Assembly (NCBI GenBank): GCA_964020975.1
Contig: OZ026623.1
Span: forward strand, 91,503,942 to 91,567,941
Source: Hermodice carunculata
Lineage: Eukaryota; Annelida; Polychaeta; Eunicida; Amphinomidae
Direction: 5' to 3'
Length of the DNA stretch: 64,000 bases
In this document: positions 12,122 through 22,345 of the stretch, one piece after another
Numbering within the stretch: position 1 is the first letter of the stretch
Layout: each line of letters starts with the position of its first letter
Made by a program: the position numbers and the translations under genes
The notes under the pieces: generated by a model
The model's database searches: none
What the model was told of the DNA's origin: nothing
What the model saw: the letters and a program-made list of their open reading frames with translations, nothing else

Positions 12122-14650
12122 ATTGATTGATTGATTGATTGATTTTATTTGGAAGTCAGCAGCTCATACAAGTACATATACAGGTAAAAATGAATAAAAG
12201 TAGCACAAATTGACAATACACAATGTGTTGACCTCCCGGGATAACCCCCAAAGTCAATACAAGACTTATTTCCAGGGGGGTCCCTGTTAACCATGCATAA
12301 ATTAAATTTTAAATAATTTTCAATAATACAATAATCAGGTCGTAAACATATACATCTGGAAAACAAAGGTATATAAAAAGCCAGTGCAAAAAGGCACTGA
12401 AAAAGGATATTAACTAAATTGTTGTTGTCTCTTAACTTATAAAAAATCTGTTGTGCCCATTTTGGAAAATAAAAAAGCCTTTGTCTTAGTCTTATAATTG
12501 GCCTTGCCCGTCAACAATTTTATTTCTTGGGGCAGGTTGTTCCAATCTTTAATAGCATTATAGTAAAAAGTAGTTTGGCCAACAGAATTTGTCCTGGGAA
12601 TCGAGAAATTTACAGAACTGTTCCTGGTGAAGTGATTATGAATAGTTTGAGGCTTTTCAAAGTTGTTCTTTAAATAAGAGGGACACTCACTATGAAAGAT
12701 ATTAAAAGAGTGATTCAACCTCAACTGACTGACTCGGAGTTGAGTATTTAAAAGACCAGCTTTTTGCAACTCAACAGAGCCAATGTGGGCTCTGGGGCCT
12801 AAATTAAGTATGAAGCGAGCCAGTTTGTTCTGGGCTACCTGAAGTTTACATTTAAGGGTCTGAGTTAGGGAAGAGTGCCAACTTGAAGCAGAATAATCGA
12901 AGAAGGGCTGAATTAAAGCATGACCCAACAATTTACGGGTTTCAAACTTGAAAAAATGACCCTGTCTATATAAGAATTTCAGACGTGAACCAGTTACTTT
13001 AACAATGTTGTTTACGGTGGTAGCACCAGAGAGAGATTGGTCCAGGTCCAAGCCTAGATACTTTACACACTTTACCGACTGTATTGTGTGCTCATCACAT
13101 TCTACACTGAAATTCTCCACCTCTTTTAATTTTCTTTTGGGACCAAAAAGAATGCATTCGGTCTTGCCAAAATGCATCGACAACTTGTTGTCAACTAGCC
13201 ATTGGTTGCACGACTGCAAATTTGTCCCAAGCAAAGTGGATATGATGTCAGGATCTTTTCCTCGTACGAGCAAAACTGAGTCGTCAGCGTACAGCATCAT
13301 TTTGCAGTTAACACTAATTTGAATGTCATTTACATAACAGAGGTACAAAAGAGGGCCAAGAATACTGCCCTGGGGGACGCCGCATGATATGTCACCCCAG
13401 TCAGAATAAGTACCATTTACATCCGTCAGCTGACGTCTATTAGTTAGATAGGAGTGGAACCAATCGACTGAGCCCACACCCATTGCTCTGAGTTTCTCAC
13501 ACAGGATATCATGGTCCACTGTGTCAAAAGCTTTCTGGACATCAATGAGGACCATGCCAGTATAGTATCCCTGCGCCATATTATCCTTAATGTAATCAGT
13601 CAAATGAATAAGGCATGTATCTGTGGAATACCCCTTCCTAAAGCCTGACTGAGAGTCGCACAGTATATGCTCAACTCTCAGATATTCTGAGAGTTGAACA
13701 TACACTGCCCTCTCAAGGATTTTAGATGCAATGGATAGAATGGCAACAGGTCTATAATTTCCGACCTCAAGCCGGGAGTTCTTTTTGAATAATGGTTTCA
13801 CTCTAGCTGCTTTGAAATCCTGAGGGACAATGCCAGAAGTGATTGATAAATTTACTATGGCCGTAAGTGGTATACTAATGGCCTTGGCAGAGTCCTTCAG
13901 GAATCTGGCTGGGATAGAGTCCAGTCCTGTACTCTTAGAGGTGTTGAGAGACAGTAATTCTTTCAACACGAAATGATTATCAACTTTCTGTAAAATAAGC
14001 GAGTCCGACTTGATACCTTTGTTTTCATAAAACTGTCTGAATTTGGCTGAAGACCACCCATACAAATTTGAAGGAGATGGAAGTTTGTCAACCAACTTTG
14101 TGGCAATCTCAATATAAAAGGTGTTAAAACAATTGGCAACCTTGTCGGGCTCAAAACATAGATCACCATCAACTTTGAGTACTAGGTTGCTTTTAGGCAA
14201 GTTGGAATTAGAGTATCCTAATGACCTCAAAGTTTGCCAAAGCTTCTTGGGATTATTTTTATTTTCATCCAGCTTTTCTGAGAAGAATTCAGCTTTCGCA
14301 CGTTTGATATCCCTTTGGATGTTATTGCGGATTTTACAGTACTCCGCATAAACAATGGGATCCCTATAGTTTTGATGGTTGGGGTTCCGATGTTTGCGAA
14401 GAAGACTGTCACGAAGATCAATTTTCTTCAAAATCTCCGTGGTCATCCAAGGCTCTGTGTTGTGTTTCAACCTTATGTCTGTCAAAGGGGCAAACTGATC
14501 AAGCACACAAGTAAATCTTGATTTGAAGGATGTCCAGGCACTCTCAACATCATCACTGTGTATTATGTCTGACCAGTCTAAATGATATCTCGTCAACATG
14601 ACATAAAACAAGTGTGTAAAATCACATATAAGATAATCTCAGCTAAATTT
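12122..14650 (-). mobile_element. LINE (CR1/L2/jockey-like), 5'-truncated, long intact RT frame
   Basis: A non-LTR retrotransposon on the - strand. The 3' end carries a short-repeat tail (AATC)n, visible as GATT units at 12121-12145 on the + strand, as in CR1/L2-type elements without poly-A. Upstream, towards higher coordinates, lies a reverse transcriptase frame. The 5' end stops near 14650, inside a minisatellite. The endonuclease domain expected at the N-terminus is missing, so this is a 5'-truncated copy. The frame is otherwise unbroken over more than 700 codons, which argues for a young insertion. Confidence 0.85.
12437..14611 (-). CDS. LINE reverse transcriptase, N-terminally truncated
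   Basis: About 720 codons are open. The frame starts without a natural ATG at the 5' edge; the first ATG is codon 5. Residues 1-120 are the linker normally found between endonuclease and RT (WMTTEILKKIDLRDSLLRKH). The RT core follows: the NYRPVAILS box, SGFRKGYSTDTCLIHL, the catalytic FDTVDH at about residue 362, GVPQGSILGPLLY, and the YADD catalytic box at about residue 441. The C-terminal part has KYLGLDLD, FFDYSASSWHS and WNNLPQEIKLLTGK, typical of this group. The catalytic aspartates are all present, but without the endonuclease the copy cannot be autonomous. It would act on its own RNA in the nucleus at a nicked target. Confidence 0.85.
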   Translation of the reverse strand: MFYVMLTRYHLDWSDIIHSDDVESAWTSFKSRFTCVLDQFAPLTDIRLKHNTEPWMTTEILKKIDLRDSLLRKHRNPNHQNYRDPIVYAEYCKIRNNIQRDIKRAKAEFFSEKLDENKNNPKKLWQTLRSLGYSNSNLPKSNLVLKVDGDLCFEPDKVANCFNTFYIEIATKLVDKLPSPSNLYGWSSAKFRQFYENKGIKSDSLILQKVDNHFVLKELLSLNTSKSTGLDSIPARFLKDSAKAISIPLTAIVNLSITSGIVPQDFKAARVKPLFKKNSRLEVGNYRPVAILSIASKILERAVYVQLSEYLRVEHILCDSQSGFRKGYSTDTCLIHLTDYIKDNMAQGYYTGMVLIDVQKAFDTVDHDILCEKLRAMGVGSVDWFHSYLTNRRQLTDVNGTYSDWGDISCGVPQGSILGPLLYLCYVNDIQISVNCKMMLYADDSVLLVRGKDPDIISTLLGTNLQSCNQWLVDNKLSMHFGKTECILFGPKRKLKEVENFSVECDEHTIQSVKCVKYLGLDLDQSLSGATTVNNIVKVTGSRLKFLYRQGHFFKFETRKLLGHALIQPFFDYSASSWHSSLTQTLKCKLQVAQNKLARFILNLGPRAHIGSVELQKAGLLNTQLRVSQLRLNHSFNIFHSECPSYLKNNFEKPQTIHNHFTRNSSVNFSIPRTNSVGQTTFYYNAIKDWNNLPQEIKLLTGKANYKTKTKAFLFSKMGTTDFL

Positions 14651-14652
14651 AA

Positions 14653-14755
14653 CTTGTTTCCGCACGTTTCCTCTTGGTTTCGCTTGGTTCCTCTTGTTTT
14701 CGCTTGGTTCCGCTTGTTTTTGGTGTTTAGTGTGACCGAAGCCATCGTTACCTGG
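14653..14755 (-). repeat. GGAAACaAGCG minisatellite, reverse copy of an inverted pair
   Basis: The reverse complement reads as the same block found at 5098-5225, including the leader (AAGCCATCG then CACACTAAACACC in reverse order) and the 3' word GAGGAAACGTGCGGAAAC. The LINE 12122-14650 ends exactly at its edge, so this repeat was probably the insertion site. Confidence 0.7.
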
Positions 14756-14819
14756 CCTCATGTTTAGGAGCTATTATTATACATTGGACGCGCCTTTACC
14801 CCATTTTACCTAGGTGGCT

Positions 14820-14978
14820 CCACATGCAAAATTTAATGTTACCAGAAAAATTCAGTTCGTTTGGCGTTCGTTGGTGCACACTGGCAGGAAATTGTGTGTT
14901 TTCCACGAAATCGACAGGACCACAGCCTAGGAATTAGAGGTCAAGGGTTCTTTGTTGTGAAATCAACACTGACAGCAG
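14820..14978 (+). other. Candidate non-coding 5' exon of gene A
   Basis: The stretch ends in the perfect donor CAG|GTAAGTAAG (exon end 14978). It is neither repetitive nor obviously coding, and it precedes the first coding exon of gene A (acceptor at 21363/21364) on the same strand. The 5' edge is arbitrary. The link to gene A is inference from the order of splice signals only. Confidence 0.35.
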
Positions 14979-15146
14979 GTAAGTAAGCAGAGAACTTAAA
15001 CACAACCGCAGAGTTTCAAAGTTTCTGGGACTGGCCACGGCACTGCCACTGACTGGGCCAGTGCAATGCATGGGCAAGTTTGACAAGTTTTATTGGCAGT
15101 CCATTTCAGTGACAAACTGTTGAGCATGGAAGTCTTGTCCTCATCT

Positions 15147-15243
15147 CAAGTCGTCCCGATAGTAATACTAACTCGTCCCATAACCAGGTCGCCCCAATAT
15201 CAACTTGTGCCTATAAGATGTCCCAATACCAAGTCGTTCCAAT
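15147..15243 (+). repeat. Degenerate GTCCCAATA-type short tandem repeat, left part
   Basis: Units of 15-20 bases with the core (A)GTCGTCCCAATA recur: CGTCCCGATAGTAATA, CGTCCCATAACCAG, CGCCCCAATATCAA, TGTCCCAATACCA, CGTTCCAAT. The series resumes on the far side of the foldback element at 16026. Confidence 0.6.
15236..15243 (+). repeat. 8-bp target-site duplication, left
   Basis: GTTCCAAT directly abuts the outer end of the foldback element. The identical word follows its right end at 16026-16033. Confidence 0.9.
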
Positions 15244-16025
15244 CACAGGCGTATGAAAATATTCCGAGTGCGAGAGCACCGATACTGCTTGTGTAGTAAT
15301 ACCACAAGGCCAGTATCCCACGAGCAACGTTACTCATGCCACTCCGTATACATGTGAATAAAGTACATATTCCTCACTTGAATATGGTAAAACCACACAT
15401 GTATGTGTTCCTTATCTGTTATTCCCCATGTCGAATAAAGTTTCAGTGCGCTTCCAAGCGTACGGTGCACGACACACTTACATTACTGTCGCTGACGCCC
15501 TGTTTTGTCCAGATACTTTCGCTATTTATCTTCCGGTTTGCATGACCGGATACAGTGAAAATGGCAACGTAACAGCTGGTGAGACGTTGCAACCGCACTT
15601 CGCTCTTCATGGATACCCAGTGGTGGCTTCACAAAGTTGTTCAGGTTGGTTATCAGGTGGAACGCCTTTATTGCGGTTGCATCGGCACACCAGCTATTAC
15701 GTTGCCATTTGCACTCTTCCCGGTCATGCAAACCGGAAGATGAATAACGAAAGTATCTGGACAAAACAGGGCGTCAGCGACAGTAATGTAAGTGTGTTGT
15801 GCACCGTACGCTTGGAAACGCACTGAAACTTTATTCAACATGCGGAATAACAGATAAGGAACACATACATGTATGGTTTTACCATATTCAAGTGAGGAAT
15901 ATGTACTTTATTCACATGTATACGGAGTGGTATGTGTAACGTTGCTCGTGGGATACTGGCCTTGTGGTATTACTACACAAGCAGCATCGGTGCTCTCACA
16001 CTCGGAATATTTTCATACGCCTGTG
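15244..16025. mobile_element. 782-bp near-palindromic foldback DNA transposon
   Basis: The element starts CACAGGCGTATGAAAATATT and ends with its reverse complement. The inverted arms run 15244-15597 and 15672-16025 (354 bp each), differ at only a scattering of positions, and leave a spacer of about 74 bp. An 8-bp direct repeat GTTCCAAT flanks it. Eight-base duplications are typical of hAT, P and a few other cut-and-paste families. The terminal CACAGG does not settle which. There is no transposase, so it is non-autonomous. Open frames of 70-130 codons inside it lie symmetrically in the arms and are not genes. Confidence 0.9.
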
Positions 16026-16105
16026 GTTCCAATATCAATTTATCCCATTGATAAGTATAGAGCCGTGCCCAATTGTCGTACGTGCCCAATTATCGGACAT
16101 CGTTG
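16026..16105 (+). repeat. Degenerate GTCCCAATA-type short tandem repeat, right part
   Basis: Continues the series with GTTCCAATATCAATT, TATCCCATTGATAAG, CGTGCCCAATTGTCG and CGTGCCCAATTATCGG. The first eight bases are the right target-site duplication of the foldback element. Confidence 0.55.
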
Positions 16106-16735
16106 ATAGTTTTGCCATTCATTGACAAGACGTGTAAATAAAAATATTAATTCAATAAGCAATGAGAGACTGATGTGGGATCTAAGACAAGTTGACCAAT
16201 TTTTTAAATCGACCTTTTTAAATTTGCATATTTTCAGACACAATGTCAGCTTTTAGATAGAAAATATCCATTAGAGTCGGCAAGTGTTAATCAACACCCG
16301 TGCAACGCAGTTTGCAAAATAAAGTTTTAAATCTAATATGTGTATTAAAATATAGAGGTTCTCCCCTCAAGGACTGGAGTTTAATTTCCAGCTAGAAGGT
16401 GAACAAAAATAAGGTGGAGCCGAAAACCTTCCCATGTCCGACATTTGGGCACACCTAACTTTCTGCTCATGGCAGGGTTTTCTCGATCATCTCTTGTAAA
16501 ATGTGTGCGCGTTCGCAATCCAAAGAGTTTGATTTGACAAGGAAGATGCGTCAAAAACCCACAGTGTTTGATCTTTTCAGCGGCAGTGCTAAACAACATC
16601 AGTAAATGTAATTTAACTTTCAGCCTGGCAATGAACGCAACCTTGCGCTTGGCTGTCCGACAATTGGGCACCGCAGTATACTGTTATGATAAATTTTTAA
16701 AAAGGCCAGCCCATACATAGTTTCACCCACTTTTA
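16106..16735. other. Gap without a gene
   Basis: Open stretches on the - strand (16381-16671) have no known domain. A word like TGTCCGACAATTGGGCAC occurs near 16647 and, in degraded form, near 16434. It echoes the GTGCCCAATTGTCG units at 16068-16100 in reverse, so the degenerate repeat may extend here. Confidence 0.4.
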
Positions 16736-16737
16736 TA

Positions 16738-16922
16738 CAGTGGTCCCTATCTTGAGAGACCATCCCTAAGGTAGGTGAAGAATCGTGTTGTCTCTCAAAG
16801 CAGGTGGTCTTTCATTAGAGGTATAATAGCATGGAAAAGATGGCACAGTGTTCTGAGAGAGTGGTCTTTTAAAAAGATATGCGGTCTCTCATTGGAGGGG
16901 TCTCTCAAGACAGGTACCACTG
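16738..16922. mobile_element. TA-flanked MITE (pogo/Tc1-like ends), 185 bp
   Basis: The left end CAGTGGTCCCTATCTTGAGA and the right end's inverted counterpart CAGTGGTACCTGTCTTGAGA are flanked by TA on both sides (16736-16737 and 16923-16924). Imperfect inner words 'gtctctca' repeat inside. It has no coding capacity. Confidence 0.75.
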
Positions 16923-17035
16923 TAATCCTTAATTGTGCTCTTGTGCTTGTTCTGTATCTGTATGTGTGTGTGTACCAGTGTTAAGGAATTTCAATATTTT
17001 CTTGTGTTATATGTAGGCCTACAAGAGGCCCTAAT

Positions 17036-17062
17036 GTATATATATATATATATATATATAAG
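17036..17062. repeat. Short (TA)n run
   Basis: About 12 TA units. Confidence 0.85.
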
Positions 17063-18240
17063 CTGGGGAGCGTGGCACATCTTATACATATGAGGGCCCA
17101 TTCCACTGTAAATTTACAGAATGCAGTACAGTTCATTAATAACTGCTCTTTTTGCTTGCACATTGGCACAAAATTAGCACAGGGTGCAATCACGCAAATC
17201 CATTTTAACGTGCATTTTACGTATTAAAATGCTCGTAATTTGCAGGCTTTTTGGAATCAAGTTGCGCTCAAAGCGCTCTGTTAAAATTAGTTTAACTGTC
17301 CAAAATGTGGGACATTTTGCATGCATGCGATAAAAAAATGCCCAATCTCAGTGGAACTGCGCAAGGTGCGTGCACACCCGCCTCTCAGCTGCTTTGCGGA
17401 CTCATCTGTCAATCATGGGCATGAAGGTGAAGCCATGATTTTTGGTGCTTCCCACTTATTCTTGTATTAGTAATGTTGACTACTATATTACTCACTTTTT
17501 AACTCTTTAAATTAAGAGCCACATAAATTTTTGTTGACATTCATTGTTGCTGCCAAATTAGTTTTCTATTGACGCAATTTTGAATTTTTGTAATGTTTGG
17601 AAAACATAATGCCAAAAGCAAGATAGTACAAATTGGGCTTTAATTATGATTGACAAAATGTTGCAGTATTTTCAAGTTGATCTCTTACAGCCACTTAAAA
17701 ATATTAAATTTAATTAGACTGAGGGCACATGTACCTTGCCAATGTTTTGTTGTTTTTTTTTTTTGTTAGCACTTTCCCTATTGCAAATGGGCAAAACAAT
17801 GTGCAAACAGCATTAAAATAGCACTCCTTTCTGCCTTCCCTAGCACTGGATCAATGCCAAAAAACACCGCTTGTTTAGGATCATTGGAAAGTTCAGAACT
17901 TCTTTAACATCAGTAAAATCCTTTCTCATTGGCTAAAATATGACTGTAATGCAGTTGATTTATTCCAAACATCCCTGTCTCAAAGGACAGAAATTTTATG
18001 CAGCCGATCGTTTCTATTGGCTGATGATGATGTGGACAGATCGTCATGTGACTTATTTGAATAATTAACACTGAAGATTTTAGTCATGTGGACCAATAGG
18101 AGCATGGAGACTGCCAGGCCATCCCTTCCTTCTTGAACTTCCACACAGGTTTCAATAACATGCCGTCGGTGAAAGCATGGATGCTGGCACAATAAAAGCA
18201 GCAAATCTGGCTCTTTTGATGCAGTTAAAGTGTAAAAACT
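17063..18240. other. Gap without a gene
   Basis: AT-rich sequence. No domain, tandem repeat or clear element is visible. Confidence 0.4.
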
Positions 18241-18244
18241 TTGA

Positions 18245-18695
18245 TATTTTTATAGGATTTGCACTCCAATAGTTCTTCTGAAGCTCTCTGTAACGGATGC
18301 AAGACATACGCAAGGATTTTCACTGTGCCGCTACATTTGGTACCACTGAAGGCAACGTCTTGACTCTTGACCTTGTGTTCAGCCTCCATTTGCACATCCA
18401 CCAGAAGCATTTTTTCCAAACATGTTAGTTTTGCCTTCAATAAAACTAACTTCTTATTGTAAAGAACTTGCATTTTCATAGGATTAGGACTCAGATAGTA
18501 CTTCTGAAGCTTTCTGTTATAATTGCAAGACATAGGCCTGCGGAAGGATATTCACTGTGTATGCGCATTTGGTACCAATAAAGGCAGTGTCTTGTACCGG
18601 GCCTCCATTTGCACAGCCACCAGAAGTGTTGTTTTTTTCCAAACATATTAGTTTTCCCTTCAATAAAACTAACTGCTAATTATAAATAACTTGTT
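18245..18695. repeat. Two tandem units of about 226 bp
   Basis: 'ttttataggattTGCACTC..ATAGT.CTTCTGAAGC' with 'GCAAGACATA', 'CATTTGGTACCA', 'CCTCCATTTGCACA.CCACCAGAAG' and 'TTCAATAAAACTAAC' occurs at about 18249 and again at about 18475. The second copy is more degraded. Confidence 0.75.
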
Positions 18696-18699
18696 TTTT

Positions 18700-19054
18700 A
18701 TTTTACAACTTTGCTTCCTTTAGGCACGGACATATTCCATGCTTCAGATGAATTATTCTCCTTCTGGCATGTAGGCTGAGCTTGCCCACAATGATTTTTC
18801 AGTGGTACAGGAAGTTCGTTGCGGTAGATCTAAAGTTACAGTTACATTGTCAAGAAAAAGACGGGACCAGCAAATCATTGCTGCTTGCACACTGGACTAC
18901 ATGCTCACCTGTAAATTTTTTTTTGTGCGCACTGAAAAGTGTAATAATTGTGCGGCCAGTGTTTGCTAGCAAAGGGTGTTGCGCCATTTGCTAATTACTT
19001 CAGCTCACTTTCATGAAGCATTTCCACTGTGCTGTGCGATGAACCTACATGCAA
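18700..19054. other. Gap without a gene
   Basis: No domain or repeat structure recognised. Confidence 0.4.
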
Positions 19055-21000
19055 ACTTCATATTTTAGCTAAGCTGACTTATCAGTCAGCTGAGGTTACA
19101 GGGTGGTCCTTCGTTCATTCATCCATCCATGTCGTCCATCCGACCACAATTTATATTTTTGACTTCTCCCAAACCGTCAGCCAGATATACTTAAACTTGG
19201 TGGGGATGTACCTTGGGTGGGTCTCTACCAAGTTTGTCCAAATATTCAAGCTCCAGTGATTTTTGGATTTTTTAGCTCAGGTGATGTCTATCACCTGAGC
19301 TTATACCATAATCTCAAAATCCATCTTCCATCATAAACAATTCACATTTTTGACTTCTTCTCCCAAACCGTCAGCCATATTTACTTCAAACTTGGTGGCA
19401 ATTTTTCTCTAGTGGGTCTCCACAAAATTTATTCAAATGGTCATGCTCCAGTGATTTTTGTAATTTTTATGAATTTTTTTTTTCCTTTTTTTTTTTTTTG
19501 GCCAAACCATAAAAAAGCTTCTTCTCCAAAACTGCTCACCCACTTGCTACAAAATCACACAGGGACACTTCTGGGGACCCTTAGTTATTAATTTGTTTCC
19601 CAGGTGGTTCTCCAAATTTTTTCCATTTTTTAATGAATTTTTGTATGCTTTTATAATTTTTGACTTCTTGTCCAAAATCATGACTCAGGTTTTGCTGAAA
19701 TGCTGCAGGAGTGTACCTTGTGGAAGGCCCAAACAACTGTGTCCATTAAGTGGCGTTACTATGAAATCCTGATTTTTAACAAATTTTTCATTTTTGATAC
19801 TTGTTGGTAAATGCATACATCGCCTTTGTTTACTTTGTAAATCAATATGCTTCTAATGGAAATCCACATTTTTGAATTCTTCTCCCAAACCATCAGCCAG
19901 ATTCACTTCATACTTGGTGCAATGTTCCTCTAGTGGGTTTCCACCACTTTGTTCAAACCATCAGCTTATGATTCACCTGAGCACAGGGTCAATCCCTATC
20001 CCCTAGATATGATTTTTTTGTTCTTTTTTGGGGTAAATCTTACGAAATCTTCTTCTTTGAAACTGCTCACCCAGTTGCTTTGATATCATGGGAACATTCC
20101 TAGGGACACCTTGTTCTTAATTTGTTCACCAGGTGGCACTGCAATTTTTAAATTTTTTTAATGATTTTTTGTGTGTTTTCACTATTTCAACTTCTTCTCC
20201 AGAACCATTTCTGAGATTAAGCTGAAATGTTGTTGATGTGTCTCTTGTGGAAGGCTCAAACAAACTTGTTCACTAGGTGGCACTGCTATGGATTCCTGAT
20301 TTTTAACAATTTTTTTTTCAATTCGGGTACTTATCGGTAAGTGCAACTTTCTTTTTAAGGACTATGTAAGTCAATAGGCATTTTAATCCTAATTCACATT
20401 TTCAACTTCTTTTCTGAAACCATCGACTAGATTGACTTTAAACTTGTTGGCAATGTACCTTTGGTGGGTCTCTACCAGATTTGTTTGAATGGTCATGCTC
20501 CAGTGATTTTTGGATTTTAATGAATTTCTTTGTTCTTTTGGGGGGCAAATCTTAAAAAATCTCAAGGGTATATGTTCATGTCAGCTGAGCACAGGACTGT
20601 CACAGTCCTCTTGTGTATGTGTTGTGGCTATTTTCTACTTCAGAATCGTTACTCAGATTAAGCTGAAACTGGTGGATATGTTCATTGTGGAAGGGCAAAA
20701 CGAGGTTGTTCACTAGGTGGAACTGCTGTGGATTACTATGCAAGTCAAGGGGCATTCTAATGCTAATTAACATTTTTGACTTTTCCAAAACATCTTCCAT
20801 ATTGACTTCAAACTTGGTGGAAATGTCCCTTGACTGGGTCTCTTCAAGATTGTTCAAATGGTCATCCTCCATTGATTTTTTTGATGTTTTATGAATTCCT
20901 TGGGGGTTTTTTTGGGGGGGGGGGGGCAAATCTTAGAAAATCGTAAGGGTATATGTACATATCAGGTGAGCACAGGACTGTCACAGTCATCTTGTTTCTC
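19055..21000 (+). repeat. Cluster of Helentron/HINE-like hairpin-headed repeats
   Basis: Two 5'-type heads are seen: AGCTAAGCTGACTTATCAGT... at 19066 and AGCTCAGGTGAT... at 19275, each a hairpin of inverted halves. Two 3'-type ends are seen at 20576-20613 and 20960-20998. Each has a sub-terminal GTCAGCTGAGC or ATCAGGTGAGC, then a hairpin AGGACTGTCACAGTCCT, then CTTGT. Between them run several diverged units on 'tcacccagttgctttgatatca', 'aggtggc.ctgc' and 'cttatcggtaa'. This layout (sub-terminal inverted repeats, central tandem units, 3' hairpin) is that described for non-autonomous Helentrons (HINEs). There is no coding capacity. Confidence 0.6.
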
Positions 21001-21363
21001 TTTATTGCCACAATGTGCATGTAATGTCACAAATGAACCCAACTTTCTGCTATTTAACTAAAGATATCAGGCCCCCAGTGAAATCACAAGCTACAATGAC
21101 CATAAATATTTGTGTGAAGGAGGTTAGACCATTTTCGTGCAACAGCAACTTGGTTATAATATGTTACTGGAAGTGAACTTCAAATAAACAGTAAGTGTAA
21201 GGTGTTAACATAATGACAGTTCAACTTAAACTTGCATGTCAAGATGTCTTTAAATTCCAATTAATTACTTGATTCTCTGCAATCTGTTGACAGATTTAAA
21301 AGTTGAAAGGCTGGGCATAGACAAAACCTTGCATAAAAGAATGAAATTCTTCTCCTATTATAG
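21001..21363 (+). other. Intron or upstream sequence before gene A's first coding exon
   Basis: Non-repetitive, ending in a pyrimidine-rich tract and the acceptor TTCTCCTATTATAG at 21350-21363. Fifteen bases of putative 5' UTR lie between the acceptor and the ATG. Confidence 0.5.
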
Positions 21364-21378
21364 GTAAGAAGTGGGAGA

Positions 21379-22296
21379 ATGAAGCGTGATCACCAGCGTG
21401 TGCAGGCATTACTGGCAGAGTCCATTACAGTGCTGTGCAAGAATGGCTTACAGTACCGTTCCAAATTCAGCATTCAGGGGCTCCTTGGCATAACTCTAGA
21501 TGATGAGGAGGTCTTTTTGGTGGACATTCATGAAAACGTTGGGAGCAGTGTGTCATCTGGTAACCAAGGTGATGGTCACCATGATAACAATGTTTTTCTG
21601 TTTGACATTGAGGAAAAGGTTGGAAGTGATACATCATCAGGCCACCATGGTGACCGAGTGGCCATTAGAGAAGCTCCAGTGAGCTTGGCATATGCAACAG
21701 GGGTACATACCCCATCAATCATCAAACACAGCCATGGAGTCAAGCGACATCATCAGTCCTCATGGTCGAGAACCAAGCATAGAAGACTGACTAACCCTGG
21801 ATCATCAGGTACATGTACAACTCTCCCGGCTTATCTGCCAGAAAATATTCAAAATCGGAACACACACAAGTTATTTAACCCTGTGTCTCCTAAAAACCAT
21901 TGTGACAGATCTGATCAAACAGATCTGGTCAAATTGGACAATATAGGCTCAGTCAACATGGTTGAGCAAGTGATAAAAAAAGACCGTGCCAAGTGCTTGG
22001 ATGGTGTGGCAAACTCCAATGCACATTGTGACCAAAGCAAGCCAGAGAGGACATGTTCAGACAATGTAGAGCTACAAGGAACAGAAGGCCATGGGCCAAA
22101 TGAAACAAATGGAGGTATCTCCAATCAGGACAAGGAAGCTATTCACACAAAAGACCTGAATATTAAAATGGAGAAGTGTCAAGTTAAGTCTATAATACTA
22201 GTGAAAGAAGAAAGCAATTACACTACAGAGCACGTCAAGGATGAATCAGTTTTCCAGGTTGTCACAGTTGCTGACACAGTCTGTCAGATACCTCAG
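21379..22296 (+). CDS. Gene A exon 1: unnamed N-terminal domain plus linker of a two-finger C2H2 protein
   Basis: Gene A is join(21379-22296, 29139-29250, 29662-30098), 1467 bases including the stop, about 488 residues. Residues 1-57 form a compact domain with the pattern QRxxxLLxxSITxLC-x5-Y-x5-IxGxLxI-x2-DxEE-x3-VxI, shared ungapped with gene B. Residues 45-65 (VFLVDIHENVGSSVSSGNQG..) are partly repeated at 72-92 (VFLFDIEEKVGSDTSSGHHG), a 27-residue internal duplication. The rest is an unstructured polar linker with three sumoylation-type motifs: IKME at 262, VKEE at 275 and VKDE at 286. The ATG at 21379 is chosen because it aligns with gene B and lies 15 bases past a good acceptor. The donor at CAG|GTGGAA (22296/22297) keeps phase 0. 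An alternative CAG|GTTGTC 39 bases earlier also keeps frame. Without splicing the frame runs into a MITE and stops at 22356. Probably a nuclear transcriptional regulator. Confidence 0.8.
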
Positions 22297-22345
22297 GTGG
22301 AAACTTATCACTATGCATTGTACCTCTTGACTTTCATGTACTCTA

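Noticed and set aside
15428-15826. 132-codon + frame and an 80-codon - frame
   Set aside because: They lie symmetrically in the inverted arms of the foldback element and have no protein-like conservation.
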